A stretch of 7,630 bases of DNA. Source: Actinomycetota bacterium (GTDB lineage: Bacteria; Actinomycetota; Actinomycetes; Nanopelagicales; Nanopelagicaceae). Positions 1 to 6,303 of the stretch are shown here, in pieces. Each line of letters starts with the position of its first letter. Position 1 is the first letter of the stretch. Position numbers and translations under genes: made by a program. The stretch is from the NCBI GenBank assembly GCA_947480375.1, contig CANKCX010000026.1, positions 1 through 7,630 on the forward strand, written 5' to 3'. Below the pieces are notes generated by a model. That model was not told the origin of the DNA. It made no database searches and was given only the letters and a program-made list of their open reading frames with translations.

Positions 1-948
1 ATACCTGGCGAAGGTTTATCGAATTCAATTTCTGCAGCAGATTTCGTTCCTTGGTATAACGGGCACCCTGATTTCGCTGATTTCAAAGTTGATCTAACCG
101 GCAAAGTTGCAGTAGTAATCGGTGCAGGCAATGTTGCGATGGATTGCGGGCGAATTCTTGCAGTCGATCCAGAAGAATTAGATTCAACAGATACCGCCGA
201 TCACGCACTTGATGCACTTCATAAGAGCAACATTCGCAAAGTATTTATCTCCGGTCGCCGTGGCGCAGAGTTTGCTGCATTCACTGCACCGGAACTTCGT
301 GATCTGCCAAAGTTGGAACATACCGACGTTTATATAAGTGAAGCCGCTGTTGCACTTGCATATAAAAATGCCGAAGCTGCGGGTGAAATAGATAAGCAAT
401 TGGCAAGCAATTTAGAGGCTATGAAAGCTGTTATCGAAACACCAAAGCAGGGTCATGCACGAGCACTCGAATTTCTCTTTTCACATACGCCGAAAGAGAT
501 AGTAGGTAATGGCAAAGTTGAAGCGATTGTTTATTCAACCCCTGATGGCGATGTCACAATTCCTTGCGATCTAGTAATCACAGCCATTGGATATGTTGCA
601 GAGTCAATCGATGGTGTGAATTTTGTAAAGGGAAAGATTTCGAATGTAGATGGCCGTGTTGAAGGTTCAAATATTTACGCAGTCGGTTGGGCAAAACGCG
701 GACCTTCCGGCGTAATCGGCACAAATAAGAGCGATGCAGCAGAAGTCATGCAGCTATTAATTTCCGACTTAAAAGAAGCAAAGAACGATGGCGATATAAC
801 AAATCTTTTAAAGCCAGATCACAAAATTGTTGACCAGCCGTATTGGGTTCGAATTAATGAAGCCGAAGTTGCCGCAGGAGAAGCCCGCGGTAAACCACGT
901 GTTAAAGCCGTTTCAGTCGCTGATCTATTGCGTTTGGGGCAACCTTAA
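1..948 (+). CDS. fprA: NADP-ferredoxin reductase, FprA/adrenodoxin-reductase type (5' end missing)
   Basis: Flavoenzyme that moves electrons between ferredoxin and NADP(H) in the cytoplasm. Frame 1 is open from the first base to a TAA at 946-948, giving 315 residues; family members are about 450-460, so roughly 140 residues carrying the N-terminal FAD-binding GxGxxG are outside the window. Visible motifs: IPGE near residues 2-4 followed by FVPWYNGHPDF, the family's signature at the FAD/NADP domain junction; the NADP-binding loop VIGAGNVAMDCGRIL at about residues 39-53; RRGAEFAAFTAPELRDL; a TAIGY segment; and the C-terminal FAD-contact motif GWAKRGPSGVIGTNKSDA. An in-frame ATG at 139 is internal, since homology continues upstream of it. 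It lies 28 bp before a tRNA on the same strand and is convergent with the korA-korB-gdhA operon, which makes reduced ferredoxin. Family assignment is firm; the physiological direction of electron flow is not visible. Confidence 0.93.
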   Translation: MPGEGLSNSISAADFVPWYNGHPDFADFKVDLTGKVAVVIGAGNVAMDCGRILAVDPEELDSTDTADHALDALHKSNIRKVFISGRRGAEFAAFTAPELRDLPKLEHTDVYISEAAVALAYKNAEAAGEIDKQLASNLEAMKAVIETPKQGHARALEFLFSHTPKEIVGNGKVEAIVYSTPDGDVTIPCDLVITAIGYVAESIDGVNFVKGKISNVDGRVEGSNIYAVGWAKRGPSGVIGTNKSDAAEVMQLLISDLKEAKNDGDITNLLKPDHKIVDQPYWVRINEAEVAAGEARGKPRVKAVSVADLLRLGQP

Positions 949-962
949 TCAACGGGTAGTAT
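934..962 (+). promoter_or_regulatory. Candidate promoter for tRNA-Arg, overlapping the end of the reductase gene
   Basis: TTGGGG at 934-939 (3 of 6 matches to the -35 consensus, with the TTG core) and TAGTAT at 957-962 (4 of 6 matches to the -10 consensus) are separated by exactly 17 bp. Transcription would begin near 969, giving a leader of about 7 nt before the tRNA. The -35 lies inside the last codons of the reductase gene. This is inferred from pattern only; read-through from the reductase gene is the alternative. Confidence 0.35.
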
Positions 963-976
963 TTACCAGCACGCCT

Positions 977-1052
977 GCGCTTGTAGCTCAACGGATAGAG
1001 CATCTGACTACGGATCAGAAGGTTAGGGGTTCGAATCCCTTCAAGCGCACCA
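977..1052 (+). tRNA. tRNA-Arg (anticodon ACG)
   Basis: A complete 76-nt cloverleaf. The acceptor stem pairs GCGCTTG (977-983) with CAAGCGC (1042-1048) over 7 perfect pairs. The D stem is GCTC/GAGC. The anticodon stem TCTGA/TCAGA holds the loop CTACGGA, with ACG at positions 34-36. The variable loop is AGGTT, and the T stem AGGGG/CCCTT holds a TTCGAAT loop with one G.T pair. The discriminator base is A1049 and the CCA end (1050-1052) is encoded. ACG is normally deaminated to ICG, which reads CGT, CGC and CGA. It is 28 bp downstream of the reductase gene and is followed after 15 bp by the 3' end of the oppositely oriented glutamate dehydrogenase gene. Confidence 0.97.
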
Positions 1053-1056
1053 AGTT

Positions 1057-1071
1057 ATAAATATTATTTAT
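1057..1071. repeat. AT-only inverted repeat between convergent tRNA and gdhA
   Basis: ATAAAT (1057-1062) and ATTTAT (1066-1071) form a perfect 6-bp inverted repeat around ATT. It sits in the short gap between the tRNA 3' end and gdhA and covers the gdhA stop codon. It contains no G-C pair and no strong T-tract follows it, so it would be a weak terminator at best. It is recorded because it is the only dyad seen at this convergent junction. Confidence 0.3.
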
Positions 1072-2306
1072 GGATACAAACCACGAAGCTTATGGGCTTG
1101 CGCAACTCTCGCCACGCCAATTACATGTGCAGCTTCACGCCAAGAAATATTCATGCTTGTAGCCATTGCTTCGACTTCTCGGAATGATCGCATCAAGATG
1201 TCATTTAGATTTGATTTAACTTCATCTGCAGTCCAGAAATAATTCTGCTTATCCTGAACCCATTCAAAATAGGAAACAATTACGCCACCAGAGTTGGCCA
1301 AGATATCTGGAACAACCAGAATATTTTTATCATTCAAGATTGCATCTCCACCTGGCGTGGTTGGCGCATTTGCACCTTCGACAATTATTTTGGCCCTGAT
1401 ACCCGAAGCATTTGCTTGGGTGATTGCATCTGCTAGGGCCGCTGGAATTAACACATCAACATCTAATTGAATCAACTCTTCTTGAGTTAATTTCTCAGTT
1501 CCAGGCGCATTTAGATTCCCATTTGCTTGGAAGTGATTCCAGAGTTCAGTAACGTTCTTAAAGCCCGTGACTCCACCATGAACATCGCTTACTGCAACAA
1601 TCTTTAAACCGAAATTTTCGAGGGCGATTGCCGTCCAATAACCAACTTTTCCAAAACCTTGAATTGCAACTGTTGCTCCTGCTTGCGAAATTCCTTTTAC
1701 TCGCAGCGCTTCGATAGCTGAAATAGCTACTCCATCACCAGTTGCAGATGTGCGGCCAAGGGAACCACCAAGAACAATTGGTTTTCCGGTAACAACACCT
1801 GGCACCGAGAAACCTGCGTTAACAGAGTAGGTGTCCATCATCCAGGCCATATTGCGTTCATCGGTGCCAACATCTGGCGCCGGGATATCGCGTTCTGGTC
1901 CGATGATTGGAAGGATTTCAGAGGTGTATCGCCGCGTTAGACGTTCGTTCTCACTCAGAGAAAGATCGTGAACATCAACTGCAATACCGCCCTTAGCCCC
2001 GCCGTAAGGCAGATTCGTAAGTGCGCACTTCCATGTCATAAGCATTGCAAGTGCAACCGTTTCATCCATATCAATTGCGGGGTGAAAGCGAACTCCGCCT
2101 TTTGATGGGCCTCGTGTTGTCGAATATTGCACACGAAAGCCTTTATACATTTCGACATTGCCGTTGTCACGACGAAGCGGAACTGCAACTTCAAGAATTC
2201 GACGTGGGGTAGAAAGTGTCTGCCAATCGTTTTCAGAAAGTTTCAGTAATTCAACAGCGCGACGCAATTGGGAGCGGGCAGTATCAAGTGCCGATTCTGT
2301 TGCCAT
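1068..2306 (-). CDS. gdhA: Glutamate dehydrogenase (Glu/Leu/Phe/Val dehydrogenase family)
   Basis: Catalyses the reversible NAD(P)-linked oxidative deamination of glutamate to 2-oxoglutarate and ammonia. At 412 residues it has the usual size of the short hexameric bacterial and archaeal enzymes. The N-terminal substrate domain shows KGFRVQYSTTRGPSKGGVRFHP (Lys69), TWKCAL (Lys93), the catalytic PYGGAKGGI (Lys105) and APDVGTDERNMAWMMDTY (Asp145). The Rossmann domain has GFGKVG at 217-222, and the C-terminal half has VEGANAPTTPGGDAIL and PDILANSGGVIVSYFEWVQ. The ATG at 2306-2304 follows the korB stop by 3 bp, with GGGTGG (2323-2318) as a somewhat distant ribosome site, so translation is probably coupled to korB. 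Cofactor preference (NAD or NADP) cannot be decided from what I see. In the motif GRTSATGDGV (184-193) the Asp191 position seems unusual to me, as an Arg or aromatic residue is common there. A leucine or phenylalanine dehydrogenase is less likely given the motifs. Confidence 0.95.
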   Translation of the reverse strand: MATESALDTARSQLRRAVELLKLSENDWQTLSTPRRILEVAVPLRRDNGNVEMYKGFRVQYSTTRGPSKGGVRFHPAIDMDETVALAMLMTWKCALTNLPYGGAKGGIAVDVHDLSLSENERLTRRYTSEILPIIGPERDIPAPDVGTDERNMAWMMDTYSVNAGFSVPGVVTGKPIVLGGSLGRTSATGDGVAISAIEALRVKGISQAGATVAIQGFGKVGYWTAIALENFGLKIVAVSDVHGGVTGFKNVTELWNHFQANGNLNAPGTEKLTQEELIQLDVDVLIPAALADAITQANASGIRAKIIVEGANAPTTPGGDAILNDKNILVVPDILANSGGVIVSYFEWVQDKQNYFWTADEVKSNLNDILMRSFREVEAMATSMNISWREAAHVIGVARVAQAHKLRGLYP

Positions 2307-2309
2307 AAA

Positions 2310-3311
2310 TTATTTAACCACCCAAGTGTCAGTACCTGCTAACAACTTAGATAGGTCACCAGCTCCTTGCGTTTTAATGGCATCAGCAACTTGATCGTTT
2401 ACTAGTCCGCCATATTCGGCACGTTCAACATCACGGAAAACACCGACCGGAACATGTTCAAGAATTGAAGAGGAGAGTCTTGAAAGTGCGAATGCATATG
2501 TGGGATCAGGGGTATTGGCATTATGAATAACTAAATCACTTTCAGAAACCGAATCTAATGGAACTACTTGTAGGCCACCCTCTTTGTAGATAACTCCATG
2601 AGTCGCAGATTTAATTGGCTGACCATGAACCAATTGCAAGATTGCAGCACTCTTGGTTTCACCATCTTTAACTATTTGAAAAGCATCATCGTTAAAAATT
2701 GGGCAGTTTTGATAGATCTCGATTAGAGCAGAACCCTTATGAGCCGATGCGGCACGAAGCATTTCTGTTAAGTGTTTGCGATCGCTATCAATTGATCTAG
2801 CAACAAATGTAGCTTCAGCACCAAGTGCAAGTGAAATTGGATTGAAAGGCGTATCAAGTGAACCTGCCGGAGTTGATTTAGTAATTTTTCCTTGCTCACT
2901 TGTTGGTGAATATTGACCCTTGGTTAATCCATAAATTCGGTTATTAAATAGCAGAATCTTGAGATTCACATTTCGACGAAGTGCGTGAATCAAATGGTTT
3001 CCACCAATTGAAAGTGAGTCACCATCGCCAGTAATTACGAAGACAGTTAAATCTGGGCGTGAAATGGCAAGCCCTGTTGCAAGGGTTGGGGCACGACCAT
3101 GAACTGAGTGAATTCCAAATGTTTCTAGGTAATACGGGAAACGAGATGAACATCCAATACCCGATATGAATACAACGTTTTCACGAGGGACTCCAAGCTC
3201 TGGAAGATATCCCTGCACCGTCGAAAGAATTGAATAGTCACCACAACCAGGGCACCACTTAACTTCTTGGTCTGAAGTGAAATCTTTTTTAGTTAACACT
3301 AGATCAGTCAT
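2310..3311 (-). CDS. korB: 2-oxoglutarate:ferredoxin oxidoreductase, beta subunit
   Basis: The thiamine-diphosphate and [4Fe-4S] subunit of a cytoplasmic 2-oxoacid:ferredoxin oxidoreductase, which converts a 2-oxoacid plus CoA to acyl-CoA, CO2 and reduced ferredoxin. At 333 residues it is near the usual size of actinobacterial KorB. WCPGCGDY supplies Cys20 and Cys23, GIGCSSRFPY supplies Cys54 and QNCPIFND supplies Cys203, which fits the four-cysteine cluster pattern of the family. VHGRAPTLATG (70-80) and the ThDP motif GDGDSLSIGGNHLIHALRRN (95-114) ending at NN (123-124) are intact. ATG at 3311-3309 overlaps the korA stop by 8 bp (ATGACTGA); GGTGGTG (3322-3316) may serve as a weak ribosome site. 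The 2-oxoglutarate substrate is inferred from the close match to KorB-type sequences and the adjoining glutamate dehydrogenase; pyruvate or a branched-chain 2-oxoacid remains possible. Confidence 0.93.
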   Translation of the reverse strand: MTDLVLTKKDFTSDQEVKWCPGCGDYSILSTVQGYLPELGVPRENVVFISGIGCSSRFPYYLETFGIHSVHGRAPTLATGLAISRPDLTVFVITGDGDSLSIGGNHLIHALRRNVNLKILLFNNRIYGLTKGQYSPTSEQGKITKSTPAGSLDTPFNPISLALGAEATFVARSIDSDRKHLTEMLRAASAHKGSALIEIYQNCPIFNDDAFQIVKDGETKSAAILQLVHGQPIKSATHGVIYKEGGLQVVPLDSVSESDLVIHNANTPDPTYAFALSRLSSSILEHVPVGVFRDVERAEYGGLVNDQVADAIKTQGAGDLSKLLAGTDTWVVK

Positions 3312-5133
3312 TTAGCACCACCATTATTGCTTCCATTAATTCGGATGTAGAAAATGGGAGACCGCGGACTTTGTTGTATCCCGTGATGTCCTTCAAGAAC
3401 TCTGACTTTAACAACATTGCAAGTTGGCCCATATTCATTTCAGGTACAAGAACTCGGTCATACTTTGCAAGAACTTCACCTAGATTCTTAGGGAAAGGAT
3501 TGATGTAACGAAGGTGTGCTTGCGCTACCTTTTGGCCATTCTCACGGAGCGCTTCAATCGCGGCAGCAATCGGGCCGAATGTTGATCCCCAACCTAGAAC
3601 TAATACCTTTGCATCATTTGATGGATCATCAACTTCTAAATCAGGAACCGTAATGCCCGCAACTTTTGCGGCACGAAGGCGAACCATTAAATCGTGATTG
3701 GTAGGGTCGTAAGAAATTTCTCCGGTCTTATCGGCTTTTTCTACACCACCAATTCGGTGTTCCATTCCCTTAGTTCCAGGTATCGCCCAAGGTCTGGCTA
3801 ATGTAATTGGATCTCGCTCGTAGGGCATGAAATTCTCTTGAGTCTTTGCGAATTCAACTCGTAAATCTGGAAGATCATCAACGTTTGGAATTTTCCAAGG
3901 TTCGGTTCCATTTGCGATGTAACCATCGGAGAGAATGAATACTGGAACTCGATAAGTTGTTGCAATTCGGACTGCATCTAAAGCAATTGCAAAACAATCA
4001 GTAGCTGTTGATGGTGCAATTACTACAGCAGGAGATTCACCATTGCGACCAAACATTGCTTGAAGTAAATCTGCTTGTTCGGTTTTCGTTGGTAATCCGG
4101 TAGATGGCCCGCCACGCTGAACGTCAATGATTATGAGTGGTAATTCCAGCATCACTGCCAGGCCAATCATTTCGGTTTTTAATGCAAGGCCGGGACCTGA
4201 TGTAGTTGTAACACCTAGTGCGCCACCATAAGAAGCACCGAGTGCCGATCCAACCGCAGCGATTTCATCCTCTGCTTGAAAAGTAATTACTCCGAATTTC
4301 TTATGTTTTGAAAGTTCGTGCAAAATATCTGAAGCAGGAGTAATTGGGTACGAGCCCAAGAAGAGCTTTAAATTGCTCCGCTTTGAACCTGCGATAAGTC
4401 CGTAAGCCATCGCAACATTTCCGCTCATATTTCGATAAGTTCCAGGCGGCATCTTGGCCGGAGCTATTTCATATGAAACTGCGAAATCTTCAGTCGTCTC
4501 ACCGTAATTCCAACCAGCCTTAAACGCTGCCATATTTGCAGCTAATACTTCAGGTTTCTTACCAAACTTTGCTGCTAAGAACTTTTCAGTTGCTTCGGTT
4601 GGTCTGTGGTACATCCAAGTAAGTAAACCGAGTGCGAACATATTCTTAGATCTCTCGGCATCTTTTCGAGCCACATTTAATTCAGCAAGTGCGGCAACCG
4701 TGATGCTTGTGAGTGCTACTGGATGTAATTTGAAACTATCTAACGAACCATCTTCAAGAGGATTAGTCTCGTAACCGACTTTCGAAAGATTTCGCGTCGT
4801 AAATTCATCGCTATCAACAATAATCATCGCGCCGCGTTGCAACTCCTTGATATTTGCTTTTAGCGCTGCTGGGTTCATTGCAACCAATACATCTGGTGCA
4901 TCTCCAGGCGTTTGAATGTGATGGTCTGCGAAGTGAAGTTGAAATGATGAAACTCCTGGAAGTGTGCCTTGCGGCGCTCGAATCTCGGCAGGAAAATTAG
5001 GAAGCGTTGAAATGTCATTACCTAAACTTGCGGTGTCCATAGTGAAGCGGTCACCCGTAAGTTGCATGCCATCGCCGCTGTCGCCAGCAAATCTGATTGT
5101 TACTTGATGAAGTGGGATAACTGTTTTAGTCAC
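3304..5133 (-). CDS. korA: 2-oxoglutarate:ferredoxin oxidoreductase, fused gamma-alpha subunit
   Basis: Partner of KorB. Residue numbers count from the longer start at 5139 (611 residues). The N-terminal gamma domain begins with RFAGDSGDGMQLTGDRF (16-32) and runs to about residue 195; it is followed by the alpha pyrimidine-binding domain with YPITPASDILHEL (264-276), QAEDEIAAVGSALGASYGG (288-306), TTSGPGLALKTE (312-323) and QRGGPSTGLPTKTEQADL (341-358), then a C-terminal domain with VLGWGSTFGP and HLRYINPFP. The GPSTGLPTKTEQADL stretch is typical of KorA. Two in-frame GTG starts exist, at 5139 and 5133. I chose 5133 (609 residues) because AGGA at 5144-5141 is 7 nt from it and only 1 nt from 5139. 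There is no separate ferredoxin-domain (delta) subunit nearby, as expected of the two-subunit actinobacterial type. It is the first gene of korA-korB-gdhA. Confidence 0.94.
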   Translation of the reverse strand: MTKTVIPLHQVTIRFAGDSGDGMQLTGDRFTMDTASLGNDISTLPNFPAEIRAPQGTLPGVSSFQLHFADHHIQTPGDAPDVLVAMNPAALKANIKELQRGAMIIVDSDEFTTRNLSKVGYETNPLEDGSLDSFKLHPVALTSITVAALAELNVARKDAERSKNMFALGLLTWMYHRPTEATEKFLAAKFGKKPEVLAANMAAFKAGWNYGETTEDFAVSYEIAPAKMPPGTYRNMSGNVAMAYGLIAGSKRSNLKLFLGSYPITPASDILHELSKHKKFGVITFQAEDEIAAVGSALGASYGGALGVTTTSGPGLALKTEMIGLAVMLELPLIIIDVQRGGPSTGLPTKTEQADLLQAMFGRNGESPAVVIAPSTATDCFAIALDAVRIATTYRVPVFILSDGYIANGTEPWKIPNVDDLPDLRVEFAKTQENFMPYERDPITLARPWAIPGTKGMEHRIGGVEKADKTGEISYDPTNHDLMVRLRAAKVAGITVPDLEVDDPSNDAKVLVLGWGSTFGPIAAAIEALRENGQKVAQAHLRYINPFPKNLGEVLAKYDRVLVPEMNMGQLAMLLKSEFLKDITGYNKVRGLPFSTSELMEAIMVVLND

Positions 5134-5182
5134 AGCCACATCCTGCCACTTTCAGCAGAGAGCGCTAGGGGTTGGGGCGATT

Positions 5183-5192
5183 AATAATTATT
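5183..5192. repeat. Perfect 10-bp palindrome AATAATTATT in the divergent promoter region
   Basis: The sequence equals its own reverse complement. It overlaps the proposed -10 of korA. It could be a regulator half-site or simply an AT-rich promoter element that happens to be symmetric. Confidence 0.4.
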
Positions 5193-5213
5193 TCAGAGAC
5201 CTAACTCAGTTAA
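5187..5213 (-). promoter_or_regulatory. Candidate promoter of the korA-korB-gdhA operon
   Basis: On the minus strand AATAAT (5192-5187) matches the -10 consensus at 5 of 6 positions. TTAACT (5213-5208) matches the -35 consensus at 4 of 6 but with a short 15-bp spacer. Initiation would be near 5180, leaving a leader of about 45 nt before the GTG start. The -10 lies inside a perfect 10-bp palindrome and the -35 inside an 11-bp dyad. Weak, pattern-only support. Confidence 0.3.
5202..5212. repeat. 11-bp dyad TAACTcAGTTA, possible operator
   Basis: TAACT (5202-5206) and AGTTA (5208-5212) are perfect inverted repeats around a single C. The dyad lies between korA and the divergent monooxygenase gene, a typical place for an operator that controls one or both sides. 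No regulator gene is adjacent, so function is unproven. Confidence 0.35.
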
Positions 5214-5216
5214 ATC

Positions 5217-5250
5217 TAGGGCTAACACTCCTGAGATGTAGGCTAAACGC
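5217..5250 (+). promoter_or_regulatory. Spaced direct repeat and candidate -10 upstream of the monooxygenase-like gene
   Basis: TAGGGCTAACAC (5217-5228) and TAGGCTAAACGC (5239-5250) share most bases and start 22 bp apart, about two helical turns. TAGGCT (5239-5244) fits the TAnnnT pattern of an actinobacterial -10 and would place initiation about 25 nt before the GTG start at 5276. No convincing -35 is visible 17 bp upstream. The repeat could be a regulator site or a duplicated -10-like element. Confidence 0.3.
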
Positions 5251-5275
5251 TTAATTGAAGATAACAAGGAGAGCC

Positions 5276-5563
5276 GTGAGCAAAGTTTATTTATTTGTTG
5301 CCATCGATATTAAGCCAGGTAAGCGCGATGCATTCTTAAAAGAAATTTCGAAGCACGGTGCACATATTCGCACCGAAGAGGGATGCGAGAAGCTAGAAAT
5401 ATTGCTTGATACACAGAATGAAAATCAAGTTTGTGTTTGGGAAGTTTGGACAAATCGACCACTGTGGGATGCGCATATGGTTAATGAGGCAAGTAAAGCT
5501 TGGCAGAAAATTGCATCAGAATTTGTTAATGGCGAGAAAATTACTGTCATGGATTCAATTTAA
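5276..5563 (+). CDS. ABM-fold (YgiN-like) small monooxygenase family protein
   Basis: A 95-residue cytoplasmic protein of the antibiotic-biosynthesis-monooxygenase (ABM) fold, whose members are small dimeric ferredoxin-like barrels that oxidise quinols or polyketides without a cofactor, or act on other small molecules. It shows the usual pattern: a first strand YLFVAIDIKPGKRDAFL (5-21), a helix up to HIRTEEGC (30-37) in place of the common EPGC turn, strands LEILLDT and QVCVWEVWTN, then DAHMVNEASKAW with His67, matching the conserved DAH...F/W helix. GTG at 5276 is chosen over an upstream TTG at 5255 because AAGGAG (5266-5271) lies 4 nt before it and because the family domain starts directly after it. 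It is divergent from korA, and the next gene starts 3 bp after its stop, suggesting coupled expression with the hydrolase. Substrate unknown. Confidence 0.85.
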   Translation: MSKVYLFVAIDIKPGKRDAFLKEISKHGAHIRTEEGCEKLEILLDTQNENQVCVWEVWTNRPLWDAHMVNEASKAWQKIASEFVNGEKITVMDSI

Positions 5564-5566
5564 AAG

Positions 5567-6286
5567 ATGCCCGATGAAGATCGTTCAGTTTTTGAATTAG
5601 AAATTAGAGAGCCAACTAGTAGCGCAAAATATGGTGAGTTGCCCGACCAAATTATTGATTACTTCTTGCCGGGAGAAAGCAAGAAGCCACTTCTAATTCT
5701 GATTCATGGTGGATTTTGGCGTCCAGAATATGATCGCCAACATATTTCACCGTTTGCATCAAAGCTTTCAGAACTTGGTTGGCCAGTTGCGTCAATCGAA
5801 TACCGACGCATTATTGGAAATCCTGATGCAACAATTCAAGATGTTAACTCAGCAATTGCACAAGCATCAAAGGACTTTAATAATGCAATTTTGATCGGAC
5901 ACTCTGCAGGTGGACATTTGGCGCTTATTGCAAATGCAAATTCAAAAGTAGTTGGAGTCATTGCCCTTGCACCAGTAACAGATTTACAACGAGCCGAAGA
6001 ATTGGATTTAGATGAAGGCGCTGTGGCAGATTTCTTGGGCGCACCAGCAAAGATGAGAGTTAATCTCGATCCAATAGAAAGAGCTGCGCTCCAAGTTAAA
6101 ACTCTTCTTATTCATGGTTCATTAGATATTCGGATTCCGGTTCAATTCTCAAGGGATTATGTAGCAAGAATGGCCAGCGCAAATACGCAACTATTAGAGC
6201 TTCCGAATCTTGGTCACTTCGAAGTAATTGACCCTAGCGCCGTGATTTTTGAGCAAATTTCTTATGAACTAAGCACCTGGAATTAA
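5567..6286 (+). CDS. Alpha/beta hydrolase (esterase / arylformamidase-like)
   Basis: A 239-residue serine hydrolase with no signal peptide, so probably cytoplasmic. The oxyanion-hole motif HGGFW is at 47-51, the nucleophile elbow GHSAGG at 111-116 gives Ser113, Asp187 follows HGSL, and His217 lies in LGHFEV, so the catalytic triad is complete. The HGG-F/Y-W motif and size recall kynurenine formamidases and the BD-FAE-type esterases, but no kynurenine genes are nearby, so the substrate is open. ATG at 5567 is 3 bp after the monooxygenase stop; no strong ribosome site is present, apart from GGA at 5551-5553, which fits translational coupling to the upstream gene. The sulfotransferase-like gene follows after 17 bp. 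Confidence 0.9.
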   Translation: MPDEDRSVFELEIREPTSSAKYGELPDQIIDYFLPGESKKPLLILIHGGFWRPEYDRQHISPFASKLSELGWPVASIEYRRIIGNPDATIQDVNSAIAQASKDFNNAILIGHSAGGHLALIANANSKVVGVIALAPVTDLQRAEELDLDEGAVADFLGAPAKMRVNLDPIERAALQVKTLLIHGSLDIRIPVQFSRDYVARMASANTQLLELPNLGHFEVIDPSAVIFEQISYELSTWN

Positions 6287-6303
6287 ATTCAACAGGTAAA
6301 GTT

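Noticed and set aside
184..399. Minus-strand cysteine-rich 71-codon open frame
   Set aside because: It lies antisense inside the well-supported reductase gene and has no ribosome site or family resemblance; the cysteines come from reverse-reading Ala/Thr codons.
955..967. GGTA/TACC 4-bp inverted repeat after the reductase stop as a terminator
   Set aside because: Stem too short and AT-rich, no T-tract, and it overlaps the better-supported promoter candidate for the tRNA.
977..1052. tRNA 3' end as a possible integration (att) site
   Set aside because: No duplicated tRNA 3' segment, integrase or mobile gene is visible in the window; downstream is a housekeeping operon.
827..1060. Plus-strand open frame of 77 codons across the reductase end and the tRNA, ending in a LVAQRIEHLTTDQKVRGSNP-like peptide
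   Set aside because: This peptide is the well-known spurious translation of a tRNA gene; the frame overlaps the real reductase frame and the cloverleaf.
2158..2394. Plus-strand 78-codon open frame over the korB/gdhA junction
   Set aside because: Antisense shadow of two strongly supported genes, with Arg/Ser-rich low-information composition.
5255..5275. Upstream TTG start adding seven residues to the ABM-like protein
   Set aside because: The AAGGAG ribosome site falls inside this extension and fits the GTG at 5276, where the family domain begins.
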